Assembly: GCF_021440345.1 (NCBI RefSeq)
Contig: NZ_JAKCNS010000027.1
Span: 1 to 64,000, forward strand
DNA length: 64,000 nucleotides
Direction: 5' to 3'
Origin: Kluyvera intermedia
Lineage (GTDB): Bacteria; Pseudomonadota; Gammaproteobacteria; Enterobacterales; Enterobacteriaceae
The position numbers and the translations under genes were made by a program. The notes beneath the pieces were generated by a model, which worked only from the letters and a program-made list of their open reading frames with translations, ran no database searches and was not told where the DNA came from. Below are positions 26,513 through 35,131 of the stretch, piece after piece; the stretch's first letter is position 1, and each line of letters opens with the position of its first letter.

Positions 26513-27748
26513 TTAGCTGTTTTCTGACATTTTTAACGGCAGAGTCAGCAAGCTTGCAGCAAAATAAAGCAGCGCAATAACCCACAGAGTGCCTTCCACG
26601 CCCAGCGGATTCACGCACAGCGTGACGATAAGCGGGCCAACAAAATTACTCAGGCCGGAGCCCAGATTCAGGCAGGAGATCGCCGCCCCTTTGTTTTCCG
26701 GCAGCAGAGAAGGGATCAGTGCGCTCAGTGGGCCAAACGCCCCAAGCCCAATGGCATAAATCGCCAGCGCGATAATCAGCGCCGTGCTGCTATGGCCAAA
26801 CAGCACCGGCGCATAGCATACCGCCAGCGCAGAAATGCCGCACAGCGTGCCGGCAAACCACACCACCGTATTACGCCAGCCGATGGTATCGCCCAACCAG
26901 CCGAAGAAGTAGTTGGCAAAGATATTCACCACGTTGACCAGCCCCCAAATGGTCAGCCACTCTTCAATGCTAAAACCAAAACGCGGCAGATACACCGGCA
27001 TCAGGATAACCAGCGAGAATTTGCCAATATCATTGATGGTTTTCACCACCACCGCGAGGCGCATTTTCGGTTCGCGCACCAGCACGATAATGCCTTCTGC
27101 CAGCGCCGGGCCTATCGCCACATCACGCTGCCAGTGAGGTTTGTCACGGTTGAGCACCAGCGCGCAGCCGCAGCCTGCCAGCACGAAGAAAAAACCAGAA
27201 AGTAGCGTGGTGGTTTCGCCCACCCGCGGGATCATAAATCCCGAGAACCACGGCCCAACGATGGTCATCCCTACGCCAAAAGCAATCCAGAACCAGGAGA
27301 CGGCACGGCCTAAAATGCGCGCTTCACAGCGCTGGTTAATCCACACCAAAAACGAATAGGCAAACAGCGGATAGGCCATGCCGCGTATCGCGTAGCTCAC
27401 CATCATCATCGGGTAATTGCCCTCCGGTAAGGCGACAAAAATAAACGGTACCGAGCCGATAAAATAGAGCACTGTCGCCAGCCACATCAGCCGACGCACG
27501 CCCAGTACGCCCGCGCCAATGCCGGAGAACCAGGAGATGGCGGCGACACACAGGCCGAACACCGATGACAGCAGGCTGATGTGCACGGCGTCGAGGCCGC
27601 GCTGCTGAAGGAGCGACGCCAGCCAGCTCTGCTCGATGGTCGCCCCGGTGATGAACAGGAACACGCCGATAAAGCCCCACGCCAGCTCGCGCGGCAGGCC
27701 TAAGCGTGCCCAAATCCCCTGTTGAATATATAAAGTCCTGTCGGTCAT
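26513..27748 (-). CDS. MFS permease, polyol-permease (RbtT/DalT-like) type
   Basis: The 411-residue protein has 12 hydrophobic segments and MFS features. It resembles the ribitol/arabinitol permease branch in its start (RLGLPRELAWGFIGVFLFITGATIEQSWL), in GMAYPLFAYSFLVWINQR and in LPRFGFSIEEW. The start at 27748 is preferred to 27781. It lies downstream of the GPH transporter and GH28 genes on the same strand and has no enzyme of polyol catabolism nearby, so the substrate is uncertain. It is part of the block inserted between osmF and bglX relative to E. coli. Confidence 0.75.
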   Translation of the reverse strand: MTDRTLYIQQGIWARLGLPRELAWGFIGVFLFITGATIEQSWLASLLQQRGLDAVHISLLSSVFGLCVAAISWFSGIGAGVLGVRRLMWLATVLYFIGSVPFIFVALPEGNYPMMMVSYAIRGMAYPLFAYSFLVWINQRCEARILGRAVSWFWIAFGVGMTIVGPWFSGFMIPRVGETTTLLSGFFFVLAGCGCALVLNRDKPHWQRDVAIGPALAEGIIVLVREPKMRLAVVVKTINDIGKFSLVILMPVYLPRFGFSIEEWLTIWGLVNVVNIFANYFFGWLGDTIGWRNTVVWFAGTLCGISALAVCYAPVLFGHSSTALIIALAIYAIGLGAFGPLSALIPSLLPENKGAAISCLNLGSGLSNFVGPLIVTLCVNPLGVEGTLWVIALLYFAASLLTLPLKMSENS

Positions 27749-27814
27749 GTCCGTTATCCAAAAAAAGTCCCGGGGTCGCATGGCTTACCCGGGAGAACAC
27801 TGTGTTATTCATCT

Positions 27815-27845
27815 GCCCGACAGCGCGATGCGCCGCCGGGTAAAA
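27815..27845. repeat. REP-like hairpin between MFS and GPH transporter genes
   Basis: GCCCGACAGCGC and GCGCCGCCGGG form an imperfect palindrome around GAT, resembling enterobacterial REP units. It separates the two transporter genes and may dampen readthrough. Confidence 0.4.
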
Positions 27846-27846
27846 C

Positions 27847-29406
27847 CTAGGCGTTTTTTAGCTGAACCTGATGCTGTTTGGCTTTCAGCAGGCTGCGGTT
27901 AACGTGGCCGACGGTGTTATCGCCCCAGCACTGTTCGTACGGCATACCGGTCAGGCTTTCGATGATCTCTTTGGTTTCCGCCGTGACGGTCGCTTTGCTA
28001 CCGCCCTGTTTCAGGCGCGCCACTTCCTCGTTAAGCACGGCATGCGTACGGCTGTTCACTTTGAACTGGAAAGCAGACCAAATCCCCCACAGGGTCAGTG
28101 CTACCGGCAGAATAATCATGATCGCGAGGATCATGTTGATAGCCGACTCAGGCTGGCTGGTATGGCCGGTGACAAAGCCAGACATTTGCAGCGCGACGCC
28201 GACGAGGAAGATAGACAGCGCCTGGGAAGCTTTACGCAGCAGGCTCATAAAGCCGGCGAAGACCCCTTCACGACGGCTGCAAGTGAGGATTTCATCCACA
28301 TCGGCCACGAAGGTGTAGTTGTTCCATGGAATGGAGTAGATACCGCCGCGCGCCAGGCCTGCAACGCCCGCCGCCAGGTACAGCATCGCCATGCTGGTGG
28401 AACCGTACAGATAGGTCACCGCAAACAGGACAAACGCCACCAGCGCCATCAGCGCCTGAGTCGCAAACGCGCGGGACGGCGAGTAGCGCAGGGTCAGCCA
28501 CGTCGCCACGCCGACGCCAAAGAACTGCAGTCCGTTAATCACGCTCAGCAGGTTACTGGCGACAACCGATGAGGTTGCCAGCGCGAACACCACAAAATAG
28601 GTAAAGACGGAGTTGAAAATATCCTGCGCCACCGATCCCCCCAGATACATCCCGAGGTGCGAGCGGAAGGTTTTGATTTTGAGCGTTGAAACGAAGTCGT
28701 AGTAAATATCGAACAGACGTTTGCCCAGAGGCTGCTTCTCTTCATGCACAATGCTGCGCTCGTTTTGCTCAATCTCTTCAAGCGAACGTTCCCAGGTGCC
28801 GAAGTAAACGAAGAACAGCACTATCATAAAGGCGACGGTGAAAATCGCCCCGGCGTAGAAGAAGGAGATGGCCGAGTCTGACCCAAAGTAGGCCAACAGG
28901 CGTCCCGGCAAAAATGCGGCGGTAAAGCCAGCGAACTGGGCAATATACATACGGGCGCTGGTGAGCTTCGAGCGTTTGGTGAAATCAGAAGTCATCTCCG
29001 CCGACAGAGTGTCGTACGGGATCATAATCATCGAATAGACGATTTCGAACAGAATATAGGCCAGCAGATAGGTCCAGTAGCTAAAGCCCTGCACCCACAG
29101 CAGGCTGTAGACCGCCACCAGCGGAATACTCAGCAGCAGGAAGAAACGGCGACGACCAAACCGGCGGCCAAGGCGCGTTTTGTGGAAGTTATCGGAAATG
29201 TAACCCATCAGCGGACACATGATCACATCGACGATACGCGCCACGGCAAACAGCGAACCGGCCTCAATCGGCGTCAGGCCGCAGAAGGTGGTCAGGAAGA
29301 ACAGCAGCCAGGCGCTCACCAGAGTAAACGCGCCCGAACCAATTACATCGGCCAGACCAAAGCAGATGTAGTTGTGGAGTTTTATTTCCCGCACTTTTTT
29401 TATCAT
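27847..29406 (-). CDS. GPH-family sugar:cation symporter (oligogalacturonide-type)
   Basis: The 519-residue protein has about 12 transmembrane segments. Hallmarks of the glycoside-pentoside-hexuronide family include FGLADVIGSGAFTLVSAWLL at the start, the loop MGYISDNFHKTRLGRRFGRR and VYSMIMIPYDTLSAEMT. Members such as TogT and RhiT import oligogalacturonides or rhamnogalacturonides. Its partner gene upstream encodes a GH28 enzyme, which supports pectin-derived oligosaccharides as cargo. The C-terminus carries a roughly 70-residue hydrophilic tail. Start 29406 is preferred over 29430. Confidence 0.82.
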   Translation of the reverse strand: MIKKVREIKLHNYICFGLADVIGSGAFTLVSAWLLFFLTTFCGLTPIEAGSLFAVARIVDVIMCPLMGYISDNFHKTRLGRRFGRRRFFLLLSIPLVAVYSLLWVQGFSYWTYLLAYILFEIVYSMIMIPYDTLSAEMTSDFTKRSKLTSARMYIAQFAGFTAAFLPGRLLAYFGSDSAISFFYAGAIFTVAFMIVLFFVYFGTWERSLEEIEQNERSIVHEEKQPLGKRLFDIYYDFVSTLKIKTFRSHLGMYLGGSVAQDIFNSVFTYFVVFALATSSVVASNLLSVINGLQFFGVGVATWLTLRYSPSRAFATQALMALVAFVLFAVTYLYGSTSMAMLYLAAGVAGLARGGIYSIPWNNYTFVADVDEILTCSRREGVFAGFMSLLRKASQALSIFLVGVALQMSGFVTGHTSQPESAINMILAIMIILPVALTLWGIWSAFQFKVNSRTHAVLNEEVARLKQGGSKATVTAETKEIIESLTGMPYEQCWGDNTVGHVNRSLLKAKQHQVQLKNA

Positions 29407-29468
29407 TTTCCATCCCCTTGAACAGTACACAACGACGCGGTGCTTCGCCGCGCCAGCATCAAATAGAA

Positions 29469-30809
29469 TCAGGCGTCGGCGTTTTCCTGCACGATGGCGC
29501 TCGCACTCCAGCCCGGCGGCAGCGGCTGTGGGCGACGAACGCGCACATCATTAAGCGTCAGCCCCCAAACGCCGTTGGCATACAGCGCAGGCAGCCCGCC
29601 CGGATACCCCTCAACGCCCCAGGCGCGACCGGTTTGCGGATTGACGCGGTAAGCGTTATCCAGCCCCATTCCGGTTGGGCTTGCCGGGTTGCACGGTGGA
29701 CGAATGTCGTAACAACCCTGCTCGTCCGAAACACTCGCCAGCTGCTGTAAAGAGAGAGAATTGAAGGTGACGTGGCGGATATCACCCGGCGTTTCGCTGT
29801 GCAGGTTAATCGCCCCTTCCCCCACGCCGGAGAGCTGGCTGAAGGTAATGTCCTCGACCCGGCCCGGCTGAATTTGCGGATCGCGGTGACGGACCGAGAT
29901 AAATACCGGGTCGGCTTTGCCCCAATGGCACGGATGGCCGTGGCAACAGTCGAACAGAATGTTGCTGAAAATCATTTGGCTGAACTGGCCGCCGTCGCGG
30001 GAAACCAGACCAATGCCGCGGTTGGATTCAAAAATCGAGCAGTTGTGTACCGCGATATGGCTGATATCGGCGAAGGTTTCAGTGCCGACTTTAATGGCGC
30101 AACTTTTGGAGCGAATCAGGCAGTTGCTGACCACTACGTGTCGGGTGGCCTGCTGTAAACCTTCCGGCTTACGGGTGGTTTTAATGCAGATGCCGTCGTC
30201 GGCAGCGCTGAAATAACTGTCGCTGATATGCACGTGCTGGCAGCTGTCGATATCCAGCGCGTCGGTATTGGACAGCGCCAGATCGTTATCAATGGTGAGA
30301 TTCTGGATAAACAGCTGATTGCAGCTCACCAGGTGCGCCGTCCACATCGGCGAATCGCTGATAGTGATATCGCGAATGCGCACCTGCTGGCAGCCTTCCA
30401 GCACCAGCATGCGCGGGCGCATCGTTTTCGGCTGGCGATAGCCCTGGGCATCGGCGCTGGCTGAAAACCAGGCGCTCGCACCGCCTACCAGGCTGCCTTC
30501 ACCGCTCAGGGTGATGTGATGGGCATTGCGGGCATAGATGAGCGCCATCCGCGAGAGTTCGGCGACGGTTTGCGTCAATGTCTGCGGGTAATCTTCTGCA
30601 TTCGGGCTGGCCAGCAAACGCGCTCCCGCTTCCAGATGCAGGGTAAAATTCGATGGCAGTATCAGCGTGCCGGTCATCCAGTCACCCGACGGCACCACCA
30701 GCGTGCCGCCGCCCGCGCGGTCAATTTCATCAATCAGCTGTTGAAGCTGAGCGGTCAGCGGCGTTTTGCCACTACGGTCGAGGGAAGTGTTATGCAGAGA
30801 AATCTTCAT
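29469..30809 (-). CDS. GH28-family polygalacturonase-like enzyme
   Basis: The 446-residue right-handed beta-helix protein has no signal peptide, so it should act in the cytoplasm on imported oligomers. NTDALDID (181-188) and the Asp pair in AADDGICIK (204-205) match the GH28 acidic catalytic motifs. The segment expected to hold GHG reads SKSCAIKVGTE (234-244), and the RIK position appears as RGIGLVSRDGG. The usual catalytic-site His and the Arg-Lys pair are thus not in place. It may be an exo-acting or rhamnogalacturonan/xylogalacturonan-type variant. It heads the leftward GH28-GPH-MFS group. Confidence 0.8.
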   Translation of the reverse strand: MKISLHNTSLDRSGKTPLTAQLQQLIDEIDRAGGGTLVVPSGDWMTGTLILPSNFTLHLEAGARLLASPNAEDYPQTLTQTVAELSRMALIYARNAHHITLSGEGSLVGGASAWFSASADAQGYRQPKTMRPRMLVLEGCQQVRIRDITISDSPMWTAHLVSCNQLFIQNLTIDNDLALSNTDALDIDSCQHVHISDSYFSAADDGICIKTTRKPEGLQQATRHVVVSNCLIRSKSCAIKVGTETFADISHIAVHNCSIFESNRGIGLVSRDGGQFSQMIFSNILFDCCHGHPCHWGKADPVFISVRHRDPQIQPGRVEDITFSQLSGVGEGAINLHSETPGDIRHVTFNSLSLQQLASVSDEQGCYDIRPPCNPASPTGMGLDNAYRVNPQTGRAWGVEGYPGGLPALYANGVWGLTLNDVRVRRPQPLPPGWSASAIVQENADA

Positions 30810-30980
30810 GTCGCTACCTGCTGATGTTGAGATAGCTGCATTTAACGCGGGTTTTCGTTTTCTCTCGCCGGACAGATGTGGGCTTTTTTACGTATTAGTG
30901 AATGGCATCACGCCAGTTCTTACGATGCGGGGCCGCATTTGAACTGGCGCACAAAACGGTGGCAGGCGCGGGACGTAAGT

Positions 30981-30996
30981 CGTGAGATTAATCACG
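30981..30996. promoter_or_regulatory. CRP-like site upstream of GH28 operon
   Basis: CGTGA-N6-TCACG is a symmetric CRP-like site (8 of 10 arm positions) about 180 bp upstream of the GH28 start. No KdgR-like operator was recognised. Confidence 0.45.
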
Positions 30997-31185
30997 TTAC
31001 GTACGATTTAGCGGATAAAAAATAGGCTATTTAGCGCAGATTCTGCGTCACAGAGAGGTAAATCGCGATGGGGTTCACAAAGTGGAGTGAAGAGCGAGAT
31101 TGGGGGGTATCAACACAATGTAGAAGCGGTTCCTTTGCTGCAAAACAGAGATACCCTGCCTTTTGCGAGTTCATTTTTCCACTGT

Positions 31186-31245
31186 TCACGTACCATCGAG
31201 CAGAGCTTTCAGCTGCTCGTCAATACGCAAGTTGCTCCTACCCAT
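31186..31245 (-). pseudogene. Probable relB-type antitoxin remnant
   Basis: A minus-strand ATG preceded by GAAGGAT opens a 19-codon frame whose product starts MGRSNLRIDEQLKA. This closely resembles the RelB N-terminus (MGSINLRIDDELKA), the ribbon-helix-helix strand. It then stops after LLDGT, and no relE follows. The upstream GTGTGATTACA recalls the relBE promoter/operator region. It is best read as the 5' stump of a decayed toxin-antitoxin locus; chance similarity over so few residues is possible. Confidence 0.4.
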
Positions 31246-31325
31246 ATCCTTCACCCCATGTAATCACACTAAAAATGCTTATGGCAAATCACGACAGAAG
31301 TTTTAACCAATGTGTTGCGTCCATC

Positions 31326-31379
31326 AGTTGAACTCACAGCCAATTGCAGACGTTGTTAATAACAGTTGGTGTGGCTCAA
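31326..31379. repeat. Imperfect inverted repeat upstream of AlbA_2 gene
   Basis: GTTGAACTCACAGCCAATTG (31326-31345) and CAGTTGGTGTGGCTCAAC (31362-31379) are imperfect inverted copies with a 16-base AT-rich spacer. It lies 80-130 bp before the AlbA_2 gene and may be an operator or a mobile-element scar. Confidence 0.45.
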
Positions 31380-31380
31380 C

Positions 31381-31391
31381 GGAGCAGGTCA
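31381..31391. repeat. Left copy of inverted motif flanking AlbA_2 gene
   Basis: GGAGCAGGTCA here is the inverted counterpart of TGACCTGTTCC at 32675-32685 (10 of 11 positions). The similarity continues loosely inward on each side. Both ends point away from the gene between them. Confidence 0.4.
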
Positions 31392-31431
31392 GCGCTGTTC
31401 TGCATGCCTAACACTCAGATGGCGATTTATT

Positions 31432-31437
31432 TATAAT
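31432..31437 (+). promoter_or_regulatory. -10 element of AlbA_2 gene
   Basis: A perfect TATAAT lies 20 bases before the ATG at 31457, implying a very short leader. No convincing -35 hexamer is seen at 17 bases. Confidence 0.45.
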
Positions 31438-31456
31438 GTGCTCATAAAACCAAAGC

Positions 31457-32623
31457 ATGAGAACTAAAATGCACAATTTATTAAATATGCTGCGCTATAA
31501 GAGTGAGGGTACTGATATTGACTTCAAATCTGCACAGTACCGCTTTACCAATGGCTCTGAGAACGATAAATCAGAACTGCTTAAAGATATTCTCGCTATA
31601 GCTAACTCCTGGCGCGATGGCACCGGATATATCCTATTGGGATTTAAAGATCAGCGTCCGAATCCTGCGGAGGTAGTTGGAATTCATGACAGCATTGATG
31701 ACTCTCGAATACAGCAGTTCGTGAACAGCAAGGTGAAGCCGAAGCTTACATTCAGTTATGAAGAACACCTGTATGAAGGCAAGACCATCGGCATCATTTC
31801 AATCCCCAAACAGAAGCGCCCGTTTTATCTCACTACTGCTTACGGAAAACTCAAAAGCAATGTCGTTTATGTCCGAAGAGGAAGTAGCACTGATGAAGCC
31901 GAACCTGTCGAAACCATAGCGATGGGGTATGAAGACAATGGTCGCGCGGAGATGAAAATCGAGCTATCCCTGCGGACACCTGATAATGACACTCTTCCCC
32001 TCAACTTTACCCGCACTTACCTTCATTTCACTGAGGAGTTTCCAGACTTTGAAAGGCCCTCAAAACCACGAGGGCCTTTTGACATGCCTAGTGTCTCAAG
32101 CATTTACAGGGACAATAGGAATTTCTTCCGCGAGTACGCAGAATACATGCGAATCAATAAAGCGCTTATTATGCTAAGACTAGTGCTTCTCAATCGGTCT
32201 GGCGTGCAGTTGTCCAACGCTAAGGTTGAACTAACCATTGATACAATAGAGTCCCATGTGCATTTAATCGCAGAAAGTGATTTGCCTGAAAAGCCAAAAC
32301 CAACGCAAAATACGCTCGACTTCGGGACCATTAAAAGCGGCCCATTGTTTAACAGAGATAACAAGCTGGAGATAATCGAAGGTGCCCAAAATCCGGAATG
32401 CCACTTTCGTTTAGGATCTCTATTGCCAGGGGAACAGGCCAGTTCGGAGCTCATTGCAGTTTTGCCGGAAGGCCCGGGACGCATGCGTATTCGCTTGCGT
32501 GTTTTAGGCGGTGAATTAGGCACTCCGATTGAGCAAGAGTTTGCAGTTGAGACAACGGGAGATCGTCTCTCTTTAGACTTTAATGGTTTCAGGGATTACG
32601 TCACCGCTGAACAAGCGAAGTGA
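31457..32623 (+). CDS. AlbA_2 (Schlafen-type) domain protein, possible defence or nucleic-acid-binding role
   Basis: The 388-residue protein has an N-terminal AlbA_2 domain (formerly AAA_4, about 10-145). It shows the conserved E-x-D-FKSA start, LLKDILAIANSW, GTGYILLGFKD, IGIISIPKQKRPFYL and VYVRRGSSTDEA. Such domains occur in Schlafen-related regulators and in phage-defence or mobile-element proteins. The C-terminal 220 residues are beta-rich with no recognised motif (perhaps Ig-like). The gene is clearly more AT-rich than its neighbours and is flanked by inverted transposon-end-like motifs, so it looks transferred. The start could also be ATG 31469. Confidence 0.72.
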   Translation: MRTKMHNLLNMLRYKSEGTDIDFKSAQYRFTNGSENDKSELLKDILAIANSWRDGTGYILLGFKDQRPNPAEVVGIHDSIDDSRIQQFVNSKVKPKLTFSYEEHLYEGKTIGIISIPKQKRPFYLTTAYGKLKSNVVYVRRGSSTDEAEPVETIAMGYEDNGRAEMKIELSLRTPDNDTLPLNFTRTYLHFTEEFPDFERPSKPRGPFDMPSVSSIYRDNRNFFREYAEYMRINKALIMLRLVLLNRSGVQLSNAKVELTIDTIESHVHLIAESDLPEKPKPTQNTLDFGTIKSGPLFNRDNKLEIIEGAQNPECHFRLGSLLPGEQASSELIAVLPEGPGRMRIRLRVLGGELGTPIEQEFAVETTGDRLSLDFNGFRDYVTAEQAK

Positions 32624-32674
32624 TTGTTAGGGGATTCAGCAGTTCTGTAATCCAGAGCGGGGATAATGAAGAAG

Positions 32675-32685
32675 TGACCTGTTCC
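32675..32685. repeat. Right copy of inverted motif flanking AlbA_2 gene
   Basis: TGACCTGTTCC, followed by CAGTTGATTGATACAC, resembles an IS3-family terminal inverted repeat. It pairs with the inverted copy at 31381-31391. No transposase remains beside it; the rest of the gap to 32776 holds nothing I recognise. Confidence 0.4.
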
Positions 32686-32776
32686 CAGTTGATTGATACA
32701 CGGCATTACTAGCAACATCTATGGCGACTCAATTACGAACATCTGCTCCTCGCTCATAGCTGACTATATTTGGGGG

Positions 32777-32812
32777 TTGCCGGGCCCTCTCCTCAAATGG
32801 AGAGCCCGGCAA
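32777..32812 (-). terminator. Hairpin after bglX
   Basis: TTGCCGGGCCCTCTCC pairs with GGAGAGCCCGGCAA (one bulged base) around TCAAAT, 22 bases past the bglX stop. There is no U run on the bglX side, so termination efficiency is uncertain. Confidence 0.6.
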
Positions 32813-32833
32813 AGCGTCGTAAGTGAGCAAAAC

Positions 32834-35131
32834 TTACTGCAGCTCGAACTCGCCCTGCTTCACGCGTGCGGAATCCACGCCGATAAAGACGTTGAATTTA
32901 CCCGGCTCAGCGGCATACTTCATCTGCTGGTTCCAGAACTTCAGCTGGCTTTCATCAATCGGGAAGCTGACCGTCTGGGTTTCGCCCGGTTTCAGCGTCA
33001 CTTTCTCAAAGCCTTTCAACTGTTTCACCGGACGACTCATCGACGCGGTGACGTCCTGCAAGTACATCTGAATGACCGTCGCACCTTCGCGTTTGCCGGT
33101 GTTAGTGACCTGCACGCTGGCGGTGACGCTGCCGCTTGCCTTCATGCTCGGCGCGGACATTTTCACATCAGACACGGTGAAGGTGGTGTAGCTCAGGCCG
33201 TAACCGAACGGATACAGCGGGCCATTGGCCTCGTCAAAGTAGCGCGAGGTGTATTTGTTCGGCTTATCGGCGTTGTATGGACGGCCGGTGTTGAGATGGC
33301 TGTAGTACTGCGGAATCTGCCCCACGGAGCGCGGGAAGGACATCGGCAGTTTACCGGACGGGTTGTAGTCGCCAAACAGCACGTCGGCGATGGCGTTACC
33401 GCCTTCGGTACCGGCGAACCAGGTTTCCAGAATGGCATCCGCCTGCTGATCTTCTTTCACCAGCGTCAGCGGACGACCGTTCATCAGCACCAGTACCAGC
33501 GGCTTGCCGGTGGCTTTCAGCGCGGCGATCAGATCCTGCTGGCTTTGCGGGATGGAGAGTTCGGTGCGGCTGGAGGCTTCGTGGGCCATGCCCTGCGCTT
33601 CACCAACCACCGCCACCACCACGTCAGATTGTTTGGCGGCGTTAACCGCTTCATCAATCATCGCCTGCGGTGAGCGCGGGTCGATTTTCACCGCCTCTTC
33701 GTACTGGTTCAGGAAGTCCACTATGCCTTTGTCATTGATAGCGTTCGCCCCTTTGGCGTACACCACTTTCCCCTGCCCGGCCATCACGTTTTTAATACCG
33801 CTCAGCACGGTCACCGACTGTGCGGCAACGCCTGCCGCTGACCAGCTGCCCATCACATCGCGCTGGCTATCCGCCAGTGGACCGACAACGGCAACGGTGG
33901 CGTCTTTCTTGAGCGGCAAGGTTTCCAGACGGTTTTTCAGCAGTACCAGGCTTTGGCGCGCCACTTCACGCGCTTCAGCGCGGTGCAGGCGGCTTTCCGC
34001 ATTGGTGTCCTGCGGGTCAGAATCTTTTGGCCCCAGGTGGCTATACGGGTCGTTAAACAGCCCCATATCGTACTTCACGTTCAGGACGTGACGCGTCGCA
34101 TCGTCCAGCTCCGCCATGGTTATCTTGCCGGACTTCACCAGCCCCGGCAGGTATTTGCTGTAGTACTCATCGCTCATGCTCATATCAATGCCGGACTTCA
34201 GCGCCACGCGCACCGCATCTTCCGGGTCGGATGCTACGCCGTGCTTGATAAGCTCTTTAATCGCCCCGTGATCGGAGACGGTAATGCCTTTAAAGCCCCA
34301 CTGGTTACGCAGCACGTCTTTTAGCAACCACGCGTCGGAGGTCGCCGGCGTACCGTTGAGCGAGTTCAGGCCGATCATCACCGCGCCGCTGCCCGCATCC
34401 AGCCCGGCTTTGTATGGCGGCATGTAGTCGTTGAACAGGCGCTGCGGGCTCATGTCGACGGTGTTGTATTCTTTACCGCCCTCCACCGCGCCGTAGGCGG
34501 CGAAGTGCTTGACGCTGGTCATCACCGAGTAGCGATCCGCCGGGCTTTTTCCCTGCATCGCGCTCACCATGGTTTCACCCATGATGGAGGTTAAATAGGT
34601 GTCTTCACCAAACCCTTCCGAGGCGCGCCCCCAGCGCGGATCGCGCGAGACATCGACCATCGGCGCCCAGGTCATATTCAGGCCATCGTCCGCCGCTTCA
34701 TAGGCCGACACGCGGCCAACGGTTTTCACCGCATCGAGGTTAAACGTCGAGGCTAGCCCGAGGCTAATCGGGAAGACGGTGCGCTGACCGTGCACCACAT
34801 CGTAGGCGAAGAACAGAGGGATTTTCAGGCGGCTTAGCGACATCACCTGATCTTGCATGGCGCGAATGTCCTTACGGGTGACGGTGTTAAAAATCGCCCC
34901 CACCTGACCGTCTTTGATCATCTCGCGAATGGCTTCTTTCGGGTTATCCGGGCCGACGCTAATCAGTCGTAGCTGGCCGATTTTTTCATCGACGGTCATC
35001 TTTTTCAGCAGGCCGGTTACGAAGGCATCGCGCGCCTGCGGCGTCAGCGGATGGTTGCCGAACAGATCCTCAGCCAGAGCGGGTTGCAGCGCCAGGCTCA
35101 CCGCAACGCTTACAGATAATAGCCATTTCAT
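32834..35131 (-). CDS. bglX: Periplasmic beta-glucosidase BglX (GH3)
   Basis: The 765-residue enzyme equals E. coli BglX in length and pattern. A signal peptide ends at PALA-EDLFG (about residue 20). The GH3 catalytic domain follows, with the nucleophile Asp in GFKGITVSDHGAI, then the alpha/beta sandwich domain and a C-terminal fibronectin-like domain (MSAPSMKASGSVTASVQVTN). It hydrolyses beta-glucosides in the periplasm. In E. coli it follows osmF directly; here about 6 kb of accessory genes lie between. It is divergent from dld. Confidence 0.96.
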   Translation of the reverse strand: MKWLLSVSVAVSLALQPALAEDLFGNHPLTPQARDAFVTGLLKKMTVDEKIGQLRLISVGPDNPKEAIREMIKDGQVGAIFNTVTRKDIRAMQDQVMSLSRLKIPLFFAYDVVHGQRTVFPISLGLASTFNLDAVKTVGRVSAYEAADDGLNMTWAPMVDVSRDPRWGRASEGFGEDTYLTSIMGETMVSAMQGKSPADRYSVMTSVKHFAAYGAVEGGKEYNTVDMSPQRLFNDYMPPYKAGLDAGSGAVMIGLNSLNGTPATSDAWLLKDVLRNQWGFKGITVSDHGAIKELIKHGVASDPEDAVRVALKSGIDMSMSDEYYSKYLPGLVKSGKITMAELDDATRHVLNVKYDMGLFNDPYSHLGPKDSDPQDTNAESRLHRAEAREVARQSLVLLKNRLETLPLKKDATVAVVGPLADSQRDVMGSWSAAGVAAQSVTVLSGIKNVMAGQGKVVYAKGANAINDKGIVDFLNQYEEAVKIDPRSPQAMIDEAVNAAKQSDVVVAVVGEAQGMAHEASSRTELSIPQSQQDLIAALKATGKPLVLVLMNGRPLTLVKEDQQADAILETWFAGTEGGNAIADVLFGDYNPSGKLPMSFPRSVGQIPQYYSHLNTGRPYNADKPNKYTSRYFDEANGPLYPFGYGLSYTTFTVSDVKMSAPSMKASGSVTASVQVTNTGKREGATVIQMYLQDVTASMSRPVKQLKGFEKVTLKPGETQTVSFPIDESQLKFWNQQMKYAAEPGKFNVFIGVDSARVKQGEFELQ

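Larger units (their letters stand above)
30810..31456. other. AT-rich intergenic region with gene remnants
   Basis: This 647-base stretch contains the control region of the GH28 operon (CRP-like site at 30981), a probable relB remnant (31186-31245, minus strand), an imperfect inverted repeat (31326-31379), a transposon-end-like motif (31381-31391) and the promoter of the AlbA_2 gene. The segment GTGTTGCGTCC near 31311 vaguely recalls IS30-family ends. No intact gene was found; an 87-codon frame at 31068-31331 has no supporting features. Confidence 0.6.

Noticed and set aside
31068-31331. An 87-codon frame in the intergenic region before the AlbA_2 gene
   Set aside because: It has low-complexity composition, no Shine-Dalgarno and no family resemblance, and it runs across the relB remnant and the repeat.
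31326-31379. Integron attC site
   Set aside because: It begins with GTTGAAC and ends with GCTCAAC, which is the opposite order from attC (RYYYAAC first, GTTRRRY last). No cassette or integrase is nearby.
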